Assembly: GCF_033958435.1 (NCBI RefSeq) | Contig: NC_134139.1 | Location: forward strand, 209,683,501-209,747,500 | Direction of reading: 5' to 3' | Length of the DNA stretch: 64,000 bases | Source of the DNA: Carettochelys insculpta | Taxonomy: Eukaryota; Chordata; Testudines; Carettochelyidae | Part shown: piece by piece, positions 53,275 to 64,000 of the stretch | Numbering within the stretch: position 1 is the stretch's first letter | Layout of the letters: every line of letters starts with the position of its first letter | The notes under the pieces: model-generated | Databases searched by the model: none | Seen by the model: only the letters and a program-made list of their open reading frames with translations | What the model was told of the DNA's origin: nothing | Program-made: the position numbers and the translations under genes

Positions 53275-54130
53275 CACTCTTCAGTCTTCCGGATGGGTGA
53301 TAAGGTGTGTGAGCTGCACACAAAGGAAACAAGGTTAATAAGTGTCTCTAGCCCCAGAGGGCCCCACCCTGCTGGGCCTGCTCCCAATGTGTATAATGCC
53401 AAAAAGGGAGCCACCTGGCTTAGTCAAGGTGAATGAACCAAGGGAGCTGTCCTGTCTGTTAGCTCCTGCAACGAGGCCATAGGAACTCCAAATTCCCTGC
53501 CAATGGAAGTCCCTATGGAGACCAGGAATTGCAATTGTCAAACTGTCCTTCAGTGGCTTGAGATTGGGAGTAAGAACCACAAGGCCAACTCTTAAGAACC
53601 TGGGCTCAAATCCCAAATTGGTTGTGAATTTTATACTCACATTTCACCAACCAAGTAATAAGGGTAAACTCCTCAGGTACTGTAACAGCCTTAATATGGA
53701 GTCCCAGACAGTCCCTTTAGATATTCCAATCTGTCTCACCACCCTGGCAAGGCTAATCTTGTGATAGATGATCCCTTACGCCAAGAACCACAGCAGTGTT
53801 CAGATTAGTCCGAGACCAAAAGGGCCAATTACACTTGGTCAGTTGCACCAAAGGTCTCACAGCAGAGAGAACACTTGTAGCCAGTCCTATAATAAACTAT
53901 ATACAGATTTATTAATAGGGAAAAGGAGTTCTATAGGACCTTTAGGGCTAACCCACGCTGAGTAACTGGCGATCCCTTGCTTATGCCTACAACATTACCC
54001 CGCAGAGTCCAAAGTCTCCCTGTTAGCAGTTTTTATTCACTTCCCTCCTTGTGCTCTCAGCAGCGAACTCAGATGATCAGAAGGATCCACCTGCAAGACA
54101 CATTTGTGAGGGGGGCAAGAAAACAACGTC
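53275..54130. repeat. Unclassified repeat-like segment, possible antisense LTR
   Basis: On the minus strand the segment 53880-53925 contains AATAAA close to a TATA-like word, as in LTRs, and the region ends next to a CR1 copy. No matching second LTR, primer-binding site or flanking duplication was found. Treat this as unclassified. Confidence 0.25.
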
Positions 54131-54133
54131 TCA

Positions 54134-56165
54134 TCACAGAATCACAGGGCTGGAAGGGACCTCAGGAGGTCATCTAGTCCAGCCCCCTGCCCAAAGGAGA
54201 ATCAATCCCCACTAAGTCATCCCAGCCAGGACCTTGTCTAGCCAGGACTTAAAAACCTCGAGGAATGGAGAATCTACCACCTTTCTAGGCAACGCATTCC
54301 AGTGCTTCACCACCCTCCTGGTGAAGTAGTTTTTCCTAATATCCAGCCTACACCTCTCCCTCTTCAACTTCAGACCATTGCTCCTTGTTCTGTCATCTGA
54401 CACCACTGAGAACAGTTTCTCACCCTCCTCTTTAGAGCTCCCCTTCAGGAAGTTGAAGGCTGCTAGTAAATCACCCCTCAGTCTTCTCTTCTGTAAACTA
54501 AACAAGCCCAAATCCCTCAGCCTCTCCTCATAGGTCTTGTGCTCCAGCCCCTTAATCATTTTTGTTGCCCTCTGCTGAACCTGCTCCAGCACATCCACAT
54601 CCTTTTTATACAGGGGGCCCCAAAACTGGACACAGTATTCCAGATGTGGCCTCACCAGTGCTGAATAGAGGGGAATAACTACTTCTCTAGCTCTGCTCAA
54701 AATGCTCATCCTAATGCACCCTAGTATGCCGTTAGCCTTCTTGGCTACAAGAGCACACTGTTTACTCATATCCAGCCTTTCATCCACCATAACCCCTAGG
54801 TCTCTTTCCATCGTACTGCTGCTGAGCCAGTCGGTCCCCAGCTTATAACGGTGCTTTGGATTCTTCGGCCCCAGGTGCAGGACTCTACACTTTTCCTTGT
54901 TGAACCGCATCAGATTTCTTTTGGCCCGTCATCCAATTTATCCAGGTCACTCTGGATTCTCTCTACCCTCCAATGTATCTACCTCTCCCCCTAGTTTTGT
55001 GTCATCTGCAAACTTGCTGACAGTGCAATCCAGTCCCTCATTCAGGTCATTAATAGAGATGTTGAACAACACCAGCCCCAGAACCGAGCCATGCGGCACT
55101 CTGCTTGAAACCATCCAGATACTGAGCCATTGACCACTATCCATTGGGCCCAACCTTCAAGCCAGCTTTCTGTCCATCTTATAGTCCAAAGATCCAAACC
55201 ATATTTCCTTAACTTGTGGACTAGAATGTTGTGGGAGACTGTATCAAAAGCTTTGCTGAAGTCAAGGTATATCACATCCACTGACTTCCCCATGTCCACA
55301 GAGCTTGTTATTTCGTCATAGAAGCTGATCAGATTGGTCAGGCAGGACTTGCCCCTGGTGAATCCATTTTGGCTACTTTTGATCACTGTCCCCTCTTCCA
55401 AGTGCTCCAAAATTGATTCCCTGAGGATCTCCTCCATTAGTTTCCCAGGGATTGAGGTAAGGCTGACGGGTCTATAGTTCCCTGGATTGTCCTTCTTTCC
55501 TTTTTCAAAGATGGGCACTACATTTGCCTTTTTCCAGTCATCCGGTATCTCCCCCGATCTCCAAGAGTCTTTGAAGATAATGGCCAAAGGTTCAGCAATG
55601 ACATCTGCCAATTCCCTCAGTACCCTGGGCTGCATTAAATCCAGACCCATGGACTTGTGCACATCTAGTTTTCCTAGAACACTCAGAACTTGGTCCTTCC
55701 CCACAAATGGCTGCCCTCCACCTTCCCATGCTGCATTGTCTAGGACCATCATGTGGAAGTTGACTTTGTCTGTGAAGACTGAGGCAAAAAAATAATTGAG
55801 TACTTCAGCTTTTCCTGCATCATCTGTCACTAGGTTTCCTCCATCATCCAGTAACGGCCCCACACCATCTCTGATAACCCGTTTATTGTTAGCTTTCCTG
55901 TAGAAACCCTTCTTGTTACTCTTCACATCCCTTGCCAGCTTCAGTTCCAATCGTGCTTTCACTTTCCTGATTACTACTCAACATTCTCTAGCCGTATGTT
56001 TACACTCCTCCTTAGTCAACTGTCCACGTTTCCATTTCTTGTATGCATCCTTTCTGAGTTTAAGCTGACTAAGGATTTCACTGTTAAGCCAAGGTGGTTG
56101 CCTACCTTGTTTGCATTTCTTTCTATGCAAGGGGATGGTTTGTTCCTGTGCCTCATGTACTTTTT
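54134..56165 (-). mobile_element. CR1 LINE, 2.0 kb, antisense, 5'-truncated
   Basis: The 3' end (54134-54195) has the CR1 tail in antisense ('cacagaatcacagggctgga'). Going upstream on the minus strand, three frames together cover the RT and C-terminal domain. Frame 1 (55962-55042) has 'KGKKDNPGNYRPVSLTS' and 'YLDFSKAFDTVSH' (RT palm with the first Asp). Frame 2 (about 55100-54950) has '[16 protein letters not shown]', containing the FADD catalytic pair. Frame 3 (54910-54212) has '[20 protein letters not shown]', '[20 protein letters not shown]' and '[20 protein letters not shown]'. Two frameshifts make it dead. The endonuclease domain and first ORF are missing. It is among the better preserved CR1 copies here. 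Confidence 0.93.
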
Positions 56166-56169
56166 AATG

Positions 56170-58724
56170 TTCTGCTCTCATCTATCTGGTGTTGCTGGGC
56201 CTTCACCCTCTGCTGGAGACCAGCATTTCAGACTAATTAACGGCTCTCTCATGTTTGATGATTTAGAGTCACAAAGGCTTGCAATGCCAGTGCTTAAATG
56301 GCACTTGCAGTATGGGATGCAGGTGCTGTAAGTGCAATTCAGGCCTACAGTAACCCACCAGCATTCAACAAAGTCTGAACACTGATCACATTCATATCAT
56401 TATAATACCTTTTTAGCAACTCTAATATGTAGGTAGGCCAGACTGGTTCCAGCCAGCAGATGTGTCCCATCCAGAGGACAGTTCAGGGTGGCCACACCAG
56501 GCCCCGTGCTTTGGGGGCTCCGCAGCTTCTGCCCTGTCATGTGGATGCCCTCCATATTCATGGTAGCTCATGGGATCCATGGTGGCCTGGAGGATAAAGT
56601 GACTGGTGTGGGGTGGCAACAGGAGTCAACCCCAGCACTGACCCCAGCGGTGGAGCCCTGGAAGCAGAATGCTACACACAGTAGCCTGCACCACTCCACC
56701 ACCCTCTCGCAGCTGAGTGGCTCTACTTCACGGCAGTGGTAGAAAGGGGAGCGGTCCAGCTCACCCTGCTCAGCTCCCCAAGCGACCCAGAGCTGAGGGA
56801 AGCGGCTGTGGCTGAAGCACTCCACTTCCTGCTGCCACAATGAGTGCAGGGGGAGCAGCCTCTGCTGCCACCCTACGGTAGATCCACTCGTAATTCCCTG
56901 GGTTGTCTAGCTTGTGGGAGAGGCTTTGGGGAGGAATAAAAGGGGGCCAGTGCAGAGCATAGGCATGAACTGGGACAGGAGATCCCTTGGGATGGCCCTG
57001 CCAGCTAGAAACTTGTCAGTGGTCAGTAGCAACAGGAGCACCCGAGCACAAGCTGCTTCCTCATCTAATGTCAGGCATGACGTCCCACCCAGCAGCGTCA
57101 GTCAGACGTTATTGTGTAGAAATGAAGGGAAATTGTCAACATCAGCTTCTTAAACTTTATTACTCTGTCATGTGAGCATGTGTCTCAAAGCAGGGAGGGG
57201 GAAGACTGACTGAACTAGGAGACAGGAAGGACAATGTACACCTTCCTTCTGAAGCAGAAGAATAAGCCAAATACGCTTCAGCTCCTGGAGCACTTTGTGG
57301 AGTGTGGCTATTGACAGGCTGGGAACAGACCAGGGAAGGAAGAGAGGGCTTTGTGTTACATTTTTTTTTAAAAAAAAAGCTGCTGCTGTGCAAAGAAGAG
57401 CGCAAATTACTTGTAGTAAATATAATAAAACAGCTCCAGCTTCATGATGCTTGACATGGACAAGCCAGACTTAACAGCCGTTTCGGGAGAATCAAATAAA
57501 GATGGAGAAAAGTTTTCTAAGCCTAAGAAATAAACTCTGTAGTGGGAATGGGGAGATAAGAGCAACACTCCCTTTTCTTCTCCGCTCATCTTTTGTAAGG
57601 GTCTCTGAGGGAACAAAAGGCATTTAGCAAAGTTTGACCTTTTCCTTTTAAAAAAAAAAAAAAAAAAGTTGAAAAATGAAGATTATAAGAAATTTTTCAT
57701 TTATTGGCCTCTGTTACTTGCTTGCAATTATTATGAGGAGGAATTTGGTTAATTTAAAAGCCTGCATGCTTGCTTTGCAGGTGCAATTGAAAATATTGTC
57801 CACAAATTTGCAGATCAATCAAAGCCAACAAATGTTAGAAAATACCAGGTTCATGCAATCTTAATTCTACCTCTTGTGCGTAGACATTATGCTAGTCATT
57901 AAATTAAAAGATCACATTATTTTTTCACATGATTCCCGTCTCATTCATTGTGCAGCAGTATACATGTACGTAGTGCTTTTTTAGTGCTGGTACTGAGTAC
58001 CAGCACCTCACCAGCCCCAGCCATGGGATTAGCTGGAGGATGAATCACTTTTAATGGGGCATTGCAGCCCACCAAGAACAGGAAAGCTGCATCTTAGTAC
58101 ATGTGTAAATTAGCGTCTCAGTCATGGAAACACTTATCGACCTGTATAAATTCAGGGCTGAGGAGGCAACATGACAATGGAACTAGTTCTCTCTCTGATT
58201 TCAGAGTAAATCACAAAATAATTAAATTTAAGCAGAAAGTTTTTTTTTTTTCTTTAACAATCTATACTGCATGTGCACACACTAAACACTCCTATGCCTG
58301 CATTTTTATACATGCATACAGTGCTTTTTTTTTTCTTTTTTTGAAAGGAGGAGCTGGTATTCAGCCAGCTCTATGCCCAAAACACACTCCACTTTCTCTC
58401 TTGATCCAAGGGGAGTATGCCATCTGCAGTAAAGATGATGTGGCCATAAGCCACATTCATACACCTTTATGGGTTTGTGTTTTCCTTGCAGGCTGCAGTT
58501 TGACCACTCATGGTTTAGGCCACCTCTGCACTATGCAATTGTCCACCTAACTTACATCAGCATGGAGACACTGGAGCTGTTCACTTGTTTGTGTGTGCAC
58601 CCAATTGACTCCTTGTGTCAACAGCACATGCCCCCACCAGGAGTACTTCTATTGATTGTATAGTCAGTGTAGGGCATTGTGGGAAGGCTCTTGGAGGACA
58701 TTAACAGTCATTATAAGCAACATA
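56170..58724. other. Intron with a GC-rich patch and homopolymers
   Basis: Region 56450-56910 is GC-rich with opposing open frames and no termini found. An A-run lies at 57648-57667 and T-runs near 58241 and 58327. The word 'tagtgctggtactgagtacc' (57982-58001) echoes 29047-29065, suggesting a diverged shared repeat. No exons recognised. Confidence 0.4.
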
Positions 58725-59079
58725 GGTTACATCTACACTATAGAGATCTTTTGAAAGAAGCCCTTCTGGAAGATCTCTTCAAAAAGAACTCCTTTTTAAA
58801 AGAGCATCCACACACAAAAAAGCGGATCAAAAGAGCGATCTGCTCTTTGAAAGGGAGCATCCACACAGCCCTGTTCTTTTGAAAGAACGGGCCAGGGATT
58901 GAAAAATCAGACCCCATGAGGACTGTTCTTTCGGCAAAAAAGGGCCTGCAGAGGAGCTACACGCATTTTCTTTCAAAAGAAGCTTTCGAAAGGGGGCACT
59001 CTTCCTGAAACAGGAAAGGAAGAGTGATTTCGAAAGGAGCACCTCATTCTTTCATTTTACTTTCAAAGGAACACTATTT

Positions 59080-59357
59080 GTTACAAAAACAGTTTCTCCT
59101 CTCTTGGTGTTCACAGCTCCAGATCAACTGCTGGTAGTAGGCCTCACCCTCCCTGACTGAGTTAACCTCGTTATCTCCAGGCTTGCTCTGGCCTGCCTAT
59201 TTATACCTGCCTCTGCAAATTTCCACTACCTGCATCTGATGAAGTGGGTCTTTGCCCACGAAAGCTTATGCTCATACATTTCTGTTAGTCTATAAGGTGC
59301 CACAGGACCCCTCGTTGCTTTTTCAGATCCAGACTAACACAGCTACCCCTCTGATAC
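59080..59357 (+). mobile_element. Penelope-type 3' terminal unit
   Basis: It runs from 'caaaaacagtttctcctctc' to 'agctacccctctgatac'. This matches the right portions of the copies at 49820-50697 and 51491-51973 (for example 'ttctcctctcttgatgttca' there). It is a single, non-inverted tail, and it carries the best preserved hammerhead-like motif of the window. Confidence 0.75.
59236..59273 (+). ncRNA. Hammerhead-ribozyme-like motif with intact core
   Basis: The full type I order is intact: CTGATGA (59236-59242), stem II GTGGG-TCTTTG-CCCAC (59244-59259), GAAA (59260-59263), a minimal stem III GC-TTAT-GC (59264-59271) and the cleavage-site dinucleotide TC (59272-59273). Stem I would pair TGCAT (59231-59235) with ATACA (59274-59278), four of five positions matching. 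Penelope-like elements are known to carry such small hammerheads with a very short stem III, which usually need two copies to fold well. Self-cleavage of this copy is untested. Confidence 0.7.
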
Positions 59358-59452
59358 TTTTTGTGTGTAGACGTTCTGCTGGATCTTTCAAAAGAGCCCT
59401 CTTCTTTCGAAAAATCTTTTGAACATACTTGCTCTAGTGTAGACTCAGCCAT

Positions 59453-59650
59453 GATGTCTACACTAACAATGCGTCAATCTAATTGCATCAACCTTGACTC
59501 TATACCACGCAGGGAGATGATGTTACTAAATCAGCATACAGGGGGCGCTTATGATGACAGGAGCTAAATTTAAGTGAAGACATTTCAGTAGGGAGGTTAA
59601 TGCAAGACAGATTTTGTTGACTCACTGTGTAGTGTAGACCAGGCTTAGCC
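59453..59650. mobile_element. Small inverted-repeat DNA element
   Basis: The left end 'tgatgtctacactaac' is mirrored by 'gtgtagtgtagaccaggctt' (59626-59645). It sits directly against the previous element and shares the same kind of terminus but not its interior. Length is about 200 bp with no open frame. Confidence 0.6.
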
Positions 59651-62275
59651 AAACCGTTTTGGGGGATGATGAGCAAGATTGACTAGTAAGGCTTTATTTC
59701 TATGAATCGGACTTTTGCTCTCCCAGATTAAAAAAAAATCTGAAAGGCTGCTCGTTATTAATCCCTTTCAGAGCTGGTGCTGCTGAAAATATCTCTTGCG
59801 TGATTAACGCCAACTTGGTAAAGAGGGTCCCTAATTGTAAGGTGTAACCTGGGTAACTAATTTTAAAATATCAAATCCTTCCTACATCCTTCTTTACTTT
59901 TCTTTTCAGAGAAAGGTAAATTCCAGCTAATTGGCTCCTGCTTTTGATATGGGCATTAACTGTCGTTTTATTTTTCGTTTTTAATTTTTAATGTATGTTT
60001 GACTTTTCTTCTTTTTCTGAACAGTGGCCAAGATTGATACTTCACATATGTGTTAGTGGGGAAGGTGAGGCTGTGAGCAGCTTCCTCCAGAGCCAATGCC
60101 TGGGCCTGTGTAGGCACCGCAGCTTGTTCCCTCCCTTTTCAATCCTGTTCCATCTGGGATCTACAATCCCAGCTGCATGTTAAAATTGAACCTCCCAGTG
60201 ATGGATGTTGCAGCTCTCCACAATGCAATGCCACTCATGAACACTCATAACTTCTGCTACGCAGAGCCAGCTGGTCTTTGCATTGAATTATTTATATTTT
60301 TGTGGTGGGGAAAAAAAGATGAACTTGTTAACGTCTCTTGAGCATTTTCTCTACTTGCTAATGATCCGATCTTTGAAATATATAATCCTTCCAATGCCTG
60401 TAGCTGTGCTGCAACTGTTTACTAACTCATTCCTTGAGTCCCCTATTAGCAGCACTTCAGAATTATAATTTCCCCATCAGTAACATAGCGTGTTGTATTT
60501 AATAAGAATATAAGCCTCAGGCTTCTAGTCATCATTGACAGCAAGACACCAATTGGGGGCCAGGCTCTGCTGTCAGTTTTCCTCTTGAGCAGTACATTAC
60601 TCTTTGAGAAATTCTGTAGCAATCATTGAGTCTAGTCAAGGAGTAAGATGGCACTCAATGGAAATGAGAATGGCAGAAGGGGCTCTCCAGGTGCTACAAT
60701 GCTTCTCTGCTCTTTCTCTTTCAATTGCAAGTGGATAAGGGGATGCGATATTTTAATTGTGACAATGCAGATCTTGTGGCAAGAGTGTATAGCGTTTTCC
60801 TTTGTTACATAGTAGATATTGGTCCCAAGATCTGACCACATCTTGGACCAGCCAAGAGTTGGACATGTTGCAGAGATGACAGTGCTGTGGAAGGATGAGG
60901 AGGGATTTGGGCCCCTACTAATTGAGCACTTGAAGTGATTCATGCATCTGAAAGACAGGTGACTACAACTTCCATCAGCCCCTTCCCTACCGTACAGCCC
61001 TCTTCCTCCTTAGTGCCCTCCTCCCTGCATTTCGTCTTCCCCTGGCCAGGCAAGGGAAACAGTCTTTAGCCAGGAATAGCTGGACTCTGGGTGTGGGAGC
61101 CACAGGGCAGCAGGAAGCTGTAGAGAAGCCCCAGGAACTGCAATTAGAGTCATTGGTGGAACTGCTTGGCATTTCAATAGAGTGCAGATCTGGGTGGGAC
61201 TGAGAGGAACAGCAGTGCCTGGGCAGAGACACAGTGCAGAGGAGCTGAGTGACAAATGCTAACTAGGCCTGGCTTGGGTACATGCAAACACTTTGTTGCT
61301 TGGAAAGAGGCTGGCCTGGAGAACACAGACTCTGGATTCGACTGGGCCAGAGAGCCAGACAGGAAACACTGTTGCTCACCTTGAACTGTGACTGTTTACG
61401 CCTCTGTGCCTAGAGTAGCTGCAGCTTCCCCTTTCCTGCCAGCCCTCGTGAAATCCTTTCCCTTAGTCATGTGTGTAAATGGTTCCTGAAGCCCATCAGG
61501 CCCAGTTCCTACAAAGCCAAGCTGCTGAAGCACCTACAGCTGCAGCAGGAAATGCTGTGTTTTTTCATGTCCACCTTACCCCCCTTCTGTCAGTGGTCCC
61601 AATGTCTCCAGGAGCACTTCCACCTGTGGAGTAGAGGGCAAGCAGGAGCCCACGCTATCAGCTCCACAAGGAGCCCCCTGCAAGGATCCCACCTGCTGCC
61701 CAGGCTTTCAGCTCTCCTTCCTGCTGGGAGCCTGGTTAGCATGGGGCACTCAATTCCCCACTCCCCACTGGGAATCTGGCTGCACCCAGGGCTGTCGGTT
61801 CTTCACCAGTCTCTCAGCTTTCCACTGCCCAGTTGGAGCCAAGCAGACCCCCGGATCCAGATGCAGAGCCTGGGTGTCAGCCAGTCTGCGAGCCCAGGGA
61901 AATCAAGGCTACCAGTGATGAGCTTGGGCAGCTGCCCAGCTTTGGATGGGGGCCTAGGTGGCAGCCCGGTTTGAAGTGGGAAGCCATGGGCAGAGAGCGC
62001 CTAGCAAGGAACTGGGAACCCCAGAGCAGCCCAGCTAGGAGCAGGGTGCTATGAAGCCACGGAACAGCAGAGAACCCAGGTGGAAGCCTGGTTCAGAGTG
62101 CGGCGTTAGGAGCCTGTGTAGCAGCCCAGCTTGGGGCCAGGAGTGCAGGGGATAGCCAGACTCTAATTGTAACCCTCCTCCTGCCTCAGAGGGACAGCCG
62201 GAGCTTTGAGCCAGTCACAGGGCTCACAGCAGAGAGTCACCAGCCCTAACTGTCAAGCTGTGAAACTGACAGGAA
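59651..62275. other. Intron with a GC-rich repeat-like patch
   Basis: No repeats are named up to about 61000. Region 61650-62170 is GC-rich and loosely repetitive around 'gcagcccagctt' and 'gggagcctgg', with open frames of up to 167 codons that I read as chance. There are no splice sites in a plausible order. Confidence 0.4.
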
Positions 62276-62279
62276 TGAC

Positions 62280-62505
62280 AACCAAACCTGACATAAGGAA
62301 TGCAGTGTCTGCGTGGCCACTGCATTGCCTCAGCTACGCCAACATAAGCCATATGCCTCCTGTGGACGTGGAGCTATTATGTTGGTGTAGTAGGGCATGT
62401 ACACAGACAGGGCAAGGCTGTAGTGTAGCCACTGACATAGTGAGTCTTCATAAGCTGCTTTGCATCAGCCAAACTCTGTATCTAGACCAGGCCTCAGACC
62501 CAATG
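62280..62505. repeat. MITE-like segment, boundaries uncertain
   Basis: Text such as 'gctacgccaacataagccat' and 'ttatgttggtgtagtagggc' includes the mirrored words CAACATAA and TTATGTTG. The right edge 'tatctagaccaggcctcag' resembles the ends of the elements at 59453. No clear paired termini. Confidence 0.35.
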
Positions 62506-64000
62506 CACCAGGTGTGCTGCCAGCCCCCAAGGAGGGTGGACTATTGAATAGTCATTTCAGACGACTATCTGTCATTTCAGTCATTTCAGATTTGCTGTAA
62601 GAAGCTTCGTTACAGAAAAGCTGCAGCGTCTGTTGCAGATACGGCTATTGCCTTTATTTACTCTCTCTGCTGCAGTAGTGTCCAAATACACCAGTTCAGG
62701 TCCTTTTCGGGTTCTGCACGGTACAGTCTCTGCTCTCCAAAAGCTTACAGTGCTCTTGCTGTTGTGTTGTGTACCAGTGAAAGACGATAGTCGCAGGCAG
62801 AGCTGGCAATTACAATACCAAGAGAAACTGGCTTTTCTCAAGGCTTCGAGGTATAACCTCAAACTCCTCAGTGTCTTGTACTGGCGACAGTGCTCTCAGT
62901 GCATGGTGGGAGAAGTGCGCCAGAATCCAGAAGAGAGTCTATGCTGGTCTCACTGAAATGAAGTCATGAAAACAAGCCAGGGAATTCCTAGCACTGAAGT
63001 GGAAACGGGCACATAGGCAGCAGTGCTGGACAGGGATTGGTCGCCTACCCGCGGCATATGGTCTCGTGTCAAACCAGGAGAAAAACCGACGTTAGGTTGC
63101 ACTCGCAGGTGTGACAAAGCTCCAGTCATTCCAAGACGTCGTGGTTTCCATAGTAACGAGTGCTCTTGAAGGGGGAAAAAAGCGGAGGGGGACTTTAAAG
63201 GAAAAAGACAAAGCCATCGCTAACTAGCACAAAGCAAACAGGTGGTGCAGACCTGTGGGGGCTGTAAAGGTTTAATGCCGGGAGTGTGTAATTACTCAGA
63301 TTCTTGAGACTGTGTGTCACTACACATTTATTTAACGGCCGTAAATCAGTGGTATCTGCATGTGACTACAGTGCTCTGTGACGCAAGCTGAAATTTGGTG
63401 ATAATATTTACTGCTTGTAGAGCTGTGCAAATCACTGCTACACAGTGAAGCTAGCCAGAGACAGAGGGGGTGGGGCCACAGGCCATGGGCCCCTCTTCTG
63501 CCACTAGCCCCCTCCTTTCCCTTGCTCCACCCCCTCCCTGCCCCTGCTTTGCCCTCACCCACTGACTGTTTCCAATGGTACGGCCCAAGCTCACGCTTCT
63601 CTGCAGCCGTGACATTCCAGGGGAGGAGCAGGACTGCCCGCATACCCACCGGAACTGATGCGGCCCTGATGGTGGGGGGAAGGGGTGCTGGGAGAGTGCA
63701 TGTGACCCCCTGTGCACTCCCACATGTTGCACCTGCTCCTGACGAGAGGTAAAAAAAAATGTATCATTTCACGTGTTCCATGTCTGATCTCACCCTTTGC
63801 TCGTCCGTCAGCATTGCGAATTACAAAACACTTGATTGGAATAATATTTTAAAAAACTTTGAAGCAGCAAGTGCAGCTAATCTAAAGTCTAAATTGTTGT
63901 ACCATCTGCCTCTCGTGGTTTTTTATTATTATTTAGTATTGGCCATCATTTCATCCAACTTAAAGCCATGTTCTGTACTTAAAGAACACTTTGTGTTTGG
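62506..64000. other. Non-coding right end
   Basis: A short CATTTCAG-type duplication is at 62547-62588. Region 62980-63330 is relatively CpG-rich and includes an X-box candidate (63144). No exon or repeat is named. Confidence 0.4.
63144..63157. promoter_or_regulatory. RFX-type X-box candidate next to a GACGTC core
   Basis: GTTTCCATAGTAAC fits the X-box pattern with only the third to fourth bases off the symmetric ideal. GACGTC, the core of a CREB/ATF-type site, lies a few bases upstream (63135-63140). The surrounding 300 bp are richer in CpG than the window average by eye. This could mark a distal enhancer or an internal promoter. Confidence 0.35.

Larger units (their letters stand above)
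58725..59450. mobile_element. Inverted-repeat DNA element with TTCGAAAG-type words, split by a Penelope-type insert
   Basis: The left end 'ggttacatctacactataga' is mirrored by 'gctctagtgtagactcagcc' (59431-59450). A second matching pair is 'gatcttttgaaagaag' on the left against 'ttctttcgaaaaatc' on the right. The interior repeats the words TTTTGAAAGAA and TTCGAAAG in both orientations. A Penelope-type tail (59080-59357) is inserted. No transposase. Confidence 0.7.

Noticed and set aside
53540..53600. tRNA-like sequence with a B-box-like 'gggctcaaatccc'
   Set aside because: No cloverleaf can be completed: acceptor and anticodon stems do not pair. At best an eroded tRNA-derived SINE, too weak to list.
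53275..54130. Solo LTR of an endogenous retrovirus
   Set aside because: Only AATAAA and a TATA-like word support it. No paired LTR, primer-binding site or target duplication was found.
57648..57667. A-run as the tail of a processed pseudogene or SINE
   Set aside because: No element body or target duplication is visible next to it.
58101..58550. 149-codon frame
   Set aside because: It includes a poly-T run translated as a Phe stretch and has no protein-like signature.
61471..62054. 167-codon frame in a GC-rich segment
   Set aside because: Loosely repetitive composition and no recognisable domain. Opposing frames are also open nearby.
30146..64000. Remaining dystrobrevin exons
   Set aside because: I looked for text encoding the downstream segments (of the type 'SPHTSPTHGG' and 'RRNLRNDLLVAADS') and did not see it. 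Those exons are probably beyond the window.

Overview
The window is vertebrate nuclear DNA, most likely from a turtle. It has large introns, few coding bases and many interspersed repeats. The repeat mix is CR1-type LINEs, DIRS-type tyrosine-recombinase retrotransposons, Penelope-like fragments carrying hammerhead-ribozyme-like motifs, and short inverted-repeat DNA elements. This mix fits turtles better than birds or mammals, but the species call is inference.

The only host gene I can support is on the plus strand. It is the coiled-coil part of a dystrobrevin, read as beta-dystrobrevin (DTNB). Five exons lie at 3701-3788, 14048-14133, 22625-22738, 24633-24729 and a 21-nt microexon at 30125-30145. 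All have AG/GT borders and join in one continuous frame. Paralogue-specific residues favour DTNB over DTNA. No later DTNB exon was found, so everything after 30146 is probably one long intron, unless another gene begins there unseen.

Introns from 1 to 30 kb are repeat-dense. They hold old CR1-like LINEs (1.3-2.8, 5.8-8.2 and 25.6-26.2 kb), a decayed 5' DIRS fragment (10.1-12.6 kb) and a much more complete DIRS element (15.8-21.9 kb). The latter has gag, RT, RNase H, a tyrosine recombinase and inverted terminal repeats, and a small DNA element sits inside its tail. From about 29.1 to 37.0 kb the sequence is repeat-poor around and after the microexon.

From 37 kb onward there are nested LINEs (37.0-39.5 kb), a CR1 split by a Penelope-like fragment (42.4-43.6 kb) and a non-LTR retrotransposon tail (44.8-45.6 kb). 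A LINE tail at 48.4-49.2 kb is split by a TA-flanked element. A Penelope-like inverted structure lies inside an inverted-repeat element (49.7-51.0 kb), with another foldback Penelope unit at 51.5-52.0 kb. A 2-kb antisense CR1 (54.1-56.2 kb) and a cluster of inverted-repeat elements around a well-preserved hammerhead-like motif (58.7-59.65 kb) follow. Possible regulatory sites are RFX-type X-boxes near 35.4, 48.2 and 63.1 kb.

The strongest unusual signals are the recurring hammerhead-ribozyme-like hairpins in Penelope-type repeats, the 13-bp target duplication around a unit beginning exactly in that motif, the recombinase-bearing DIRS element, and a microexon with a UGC element just upstream.
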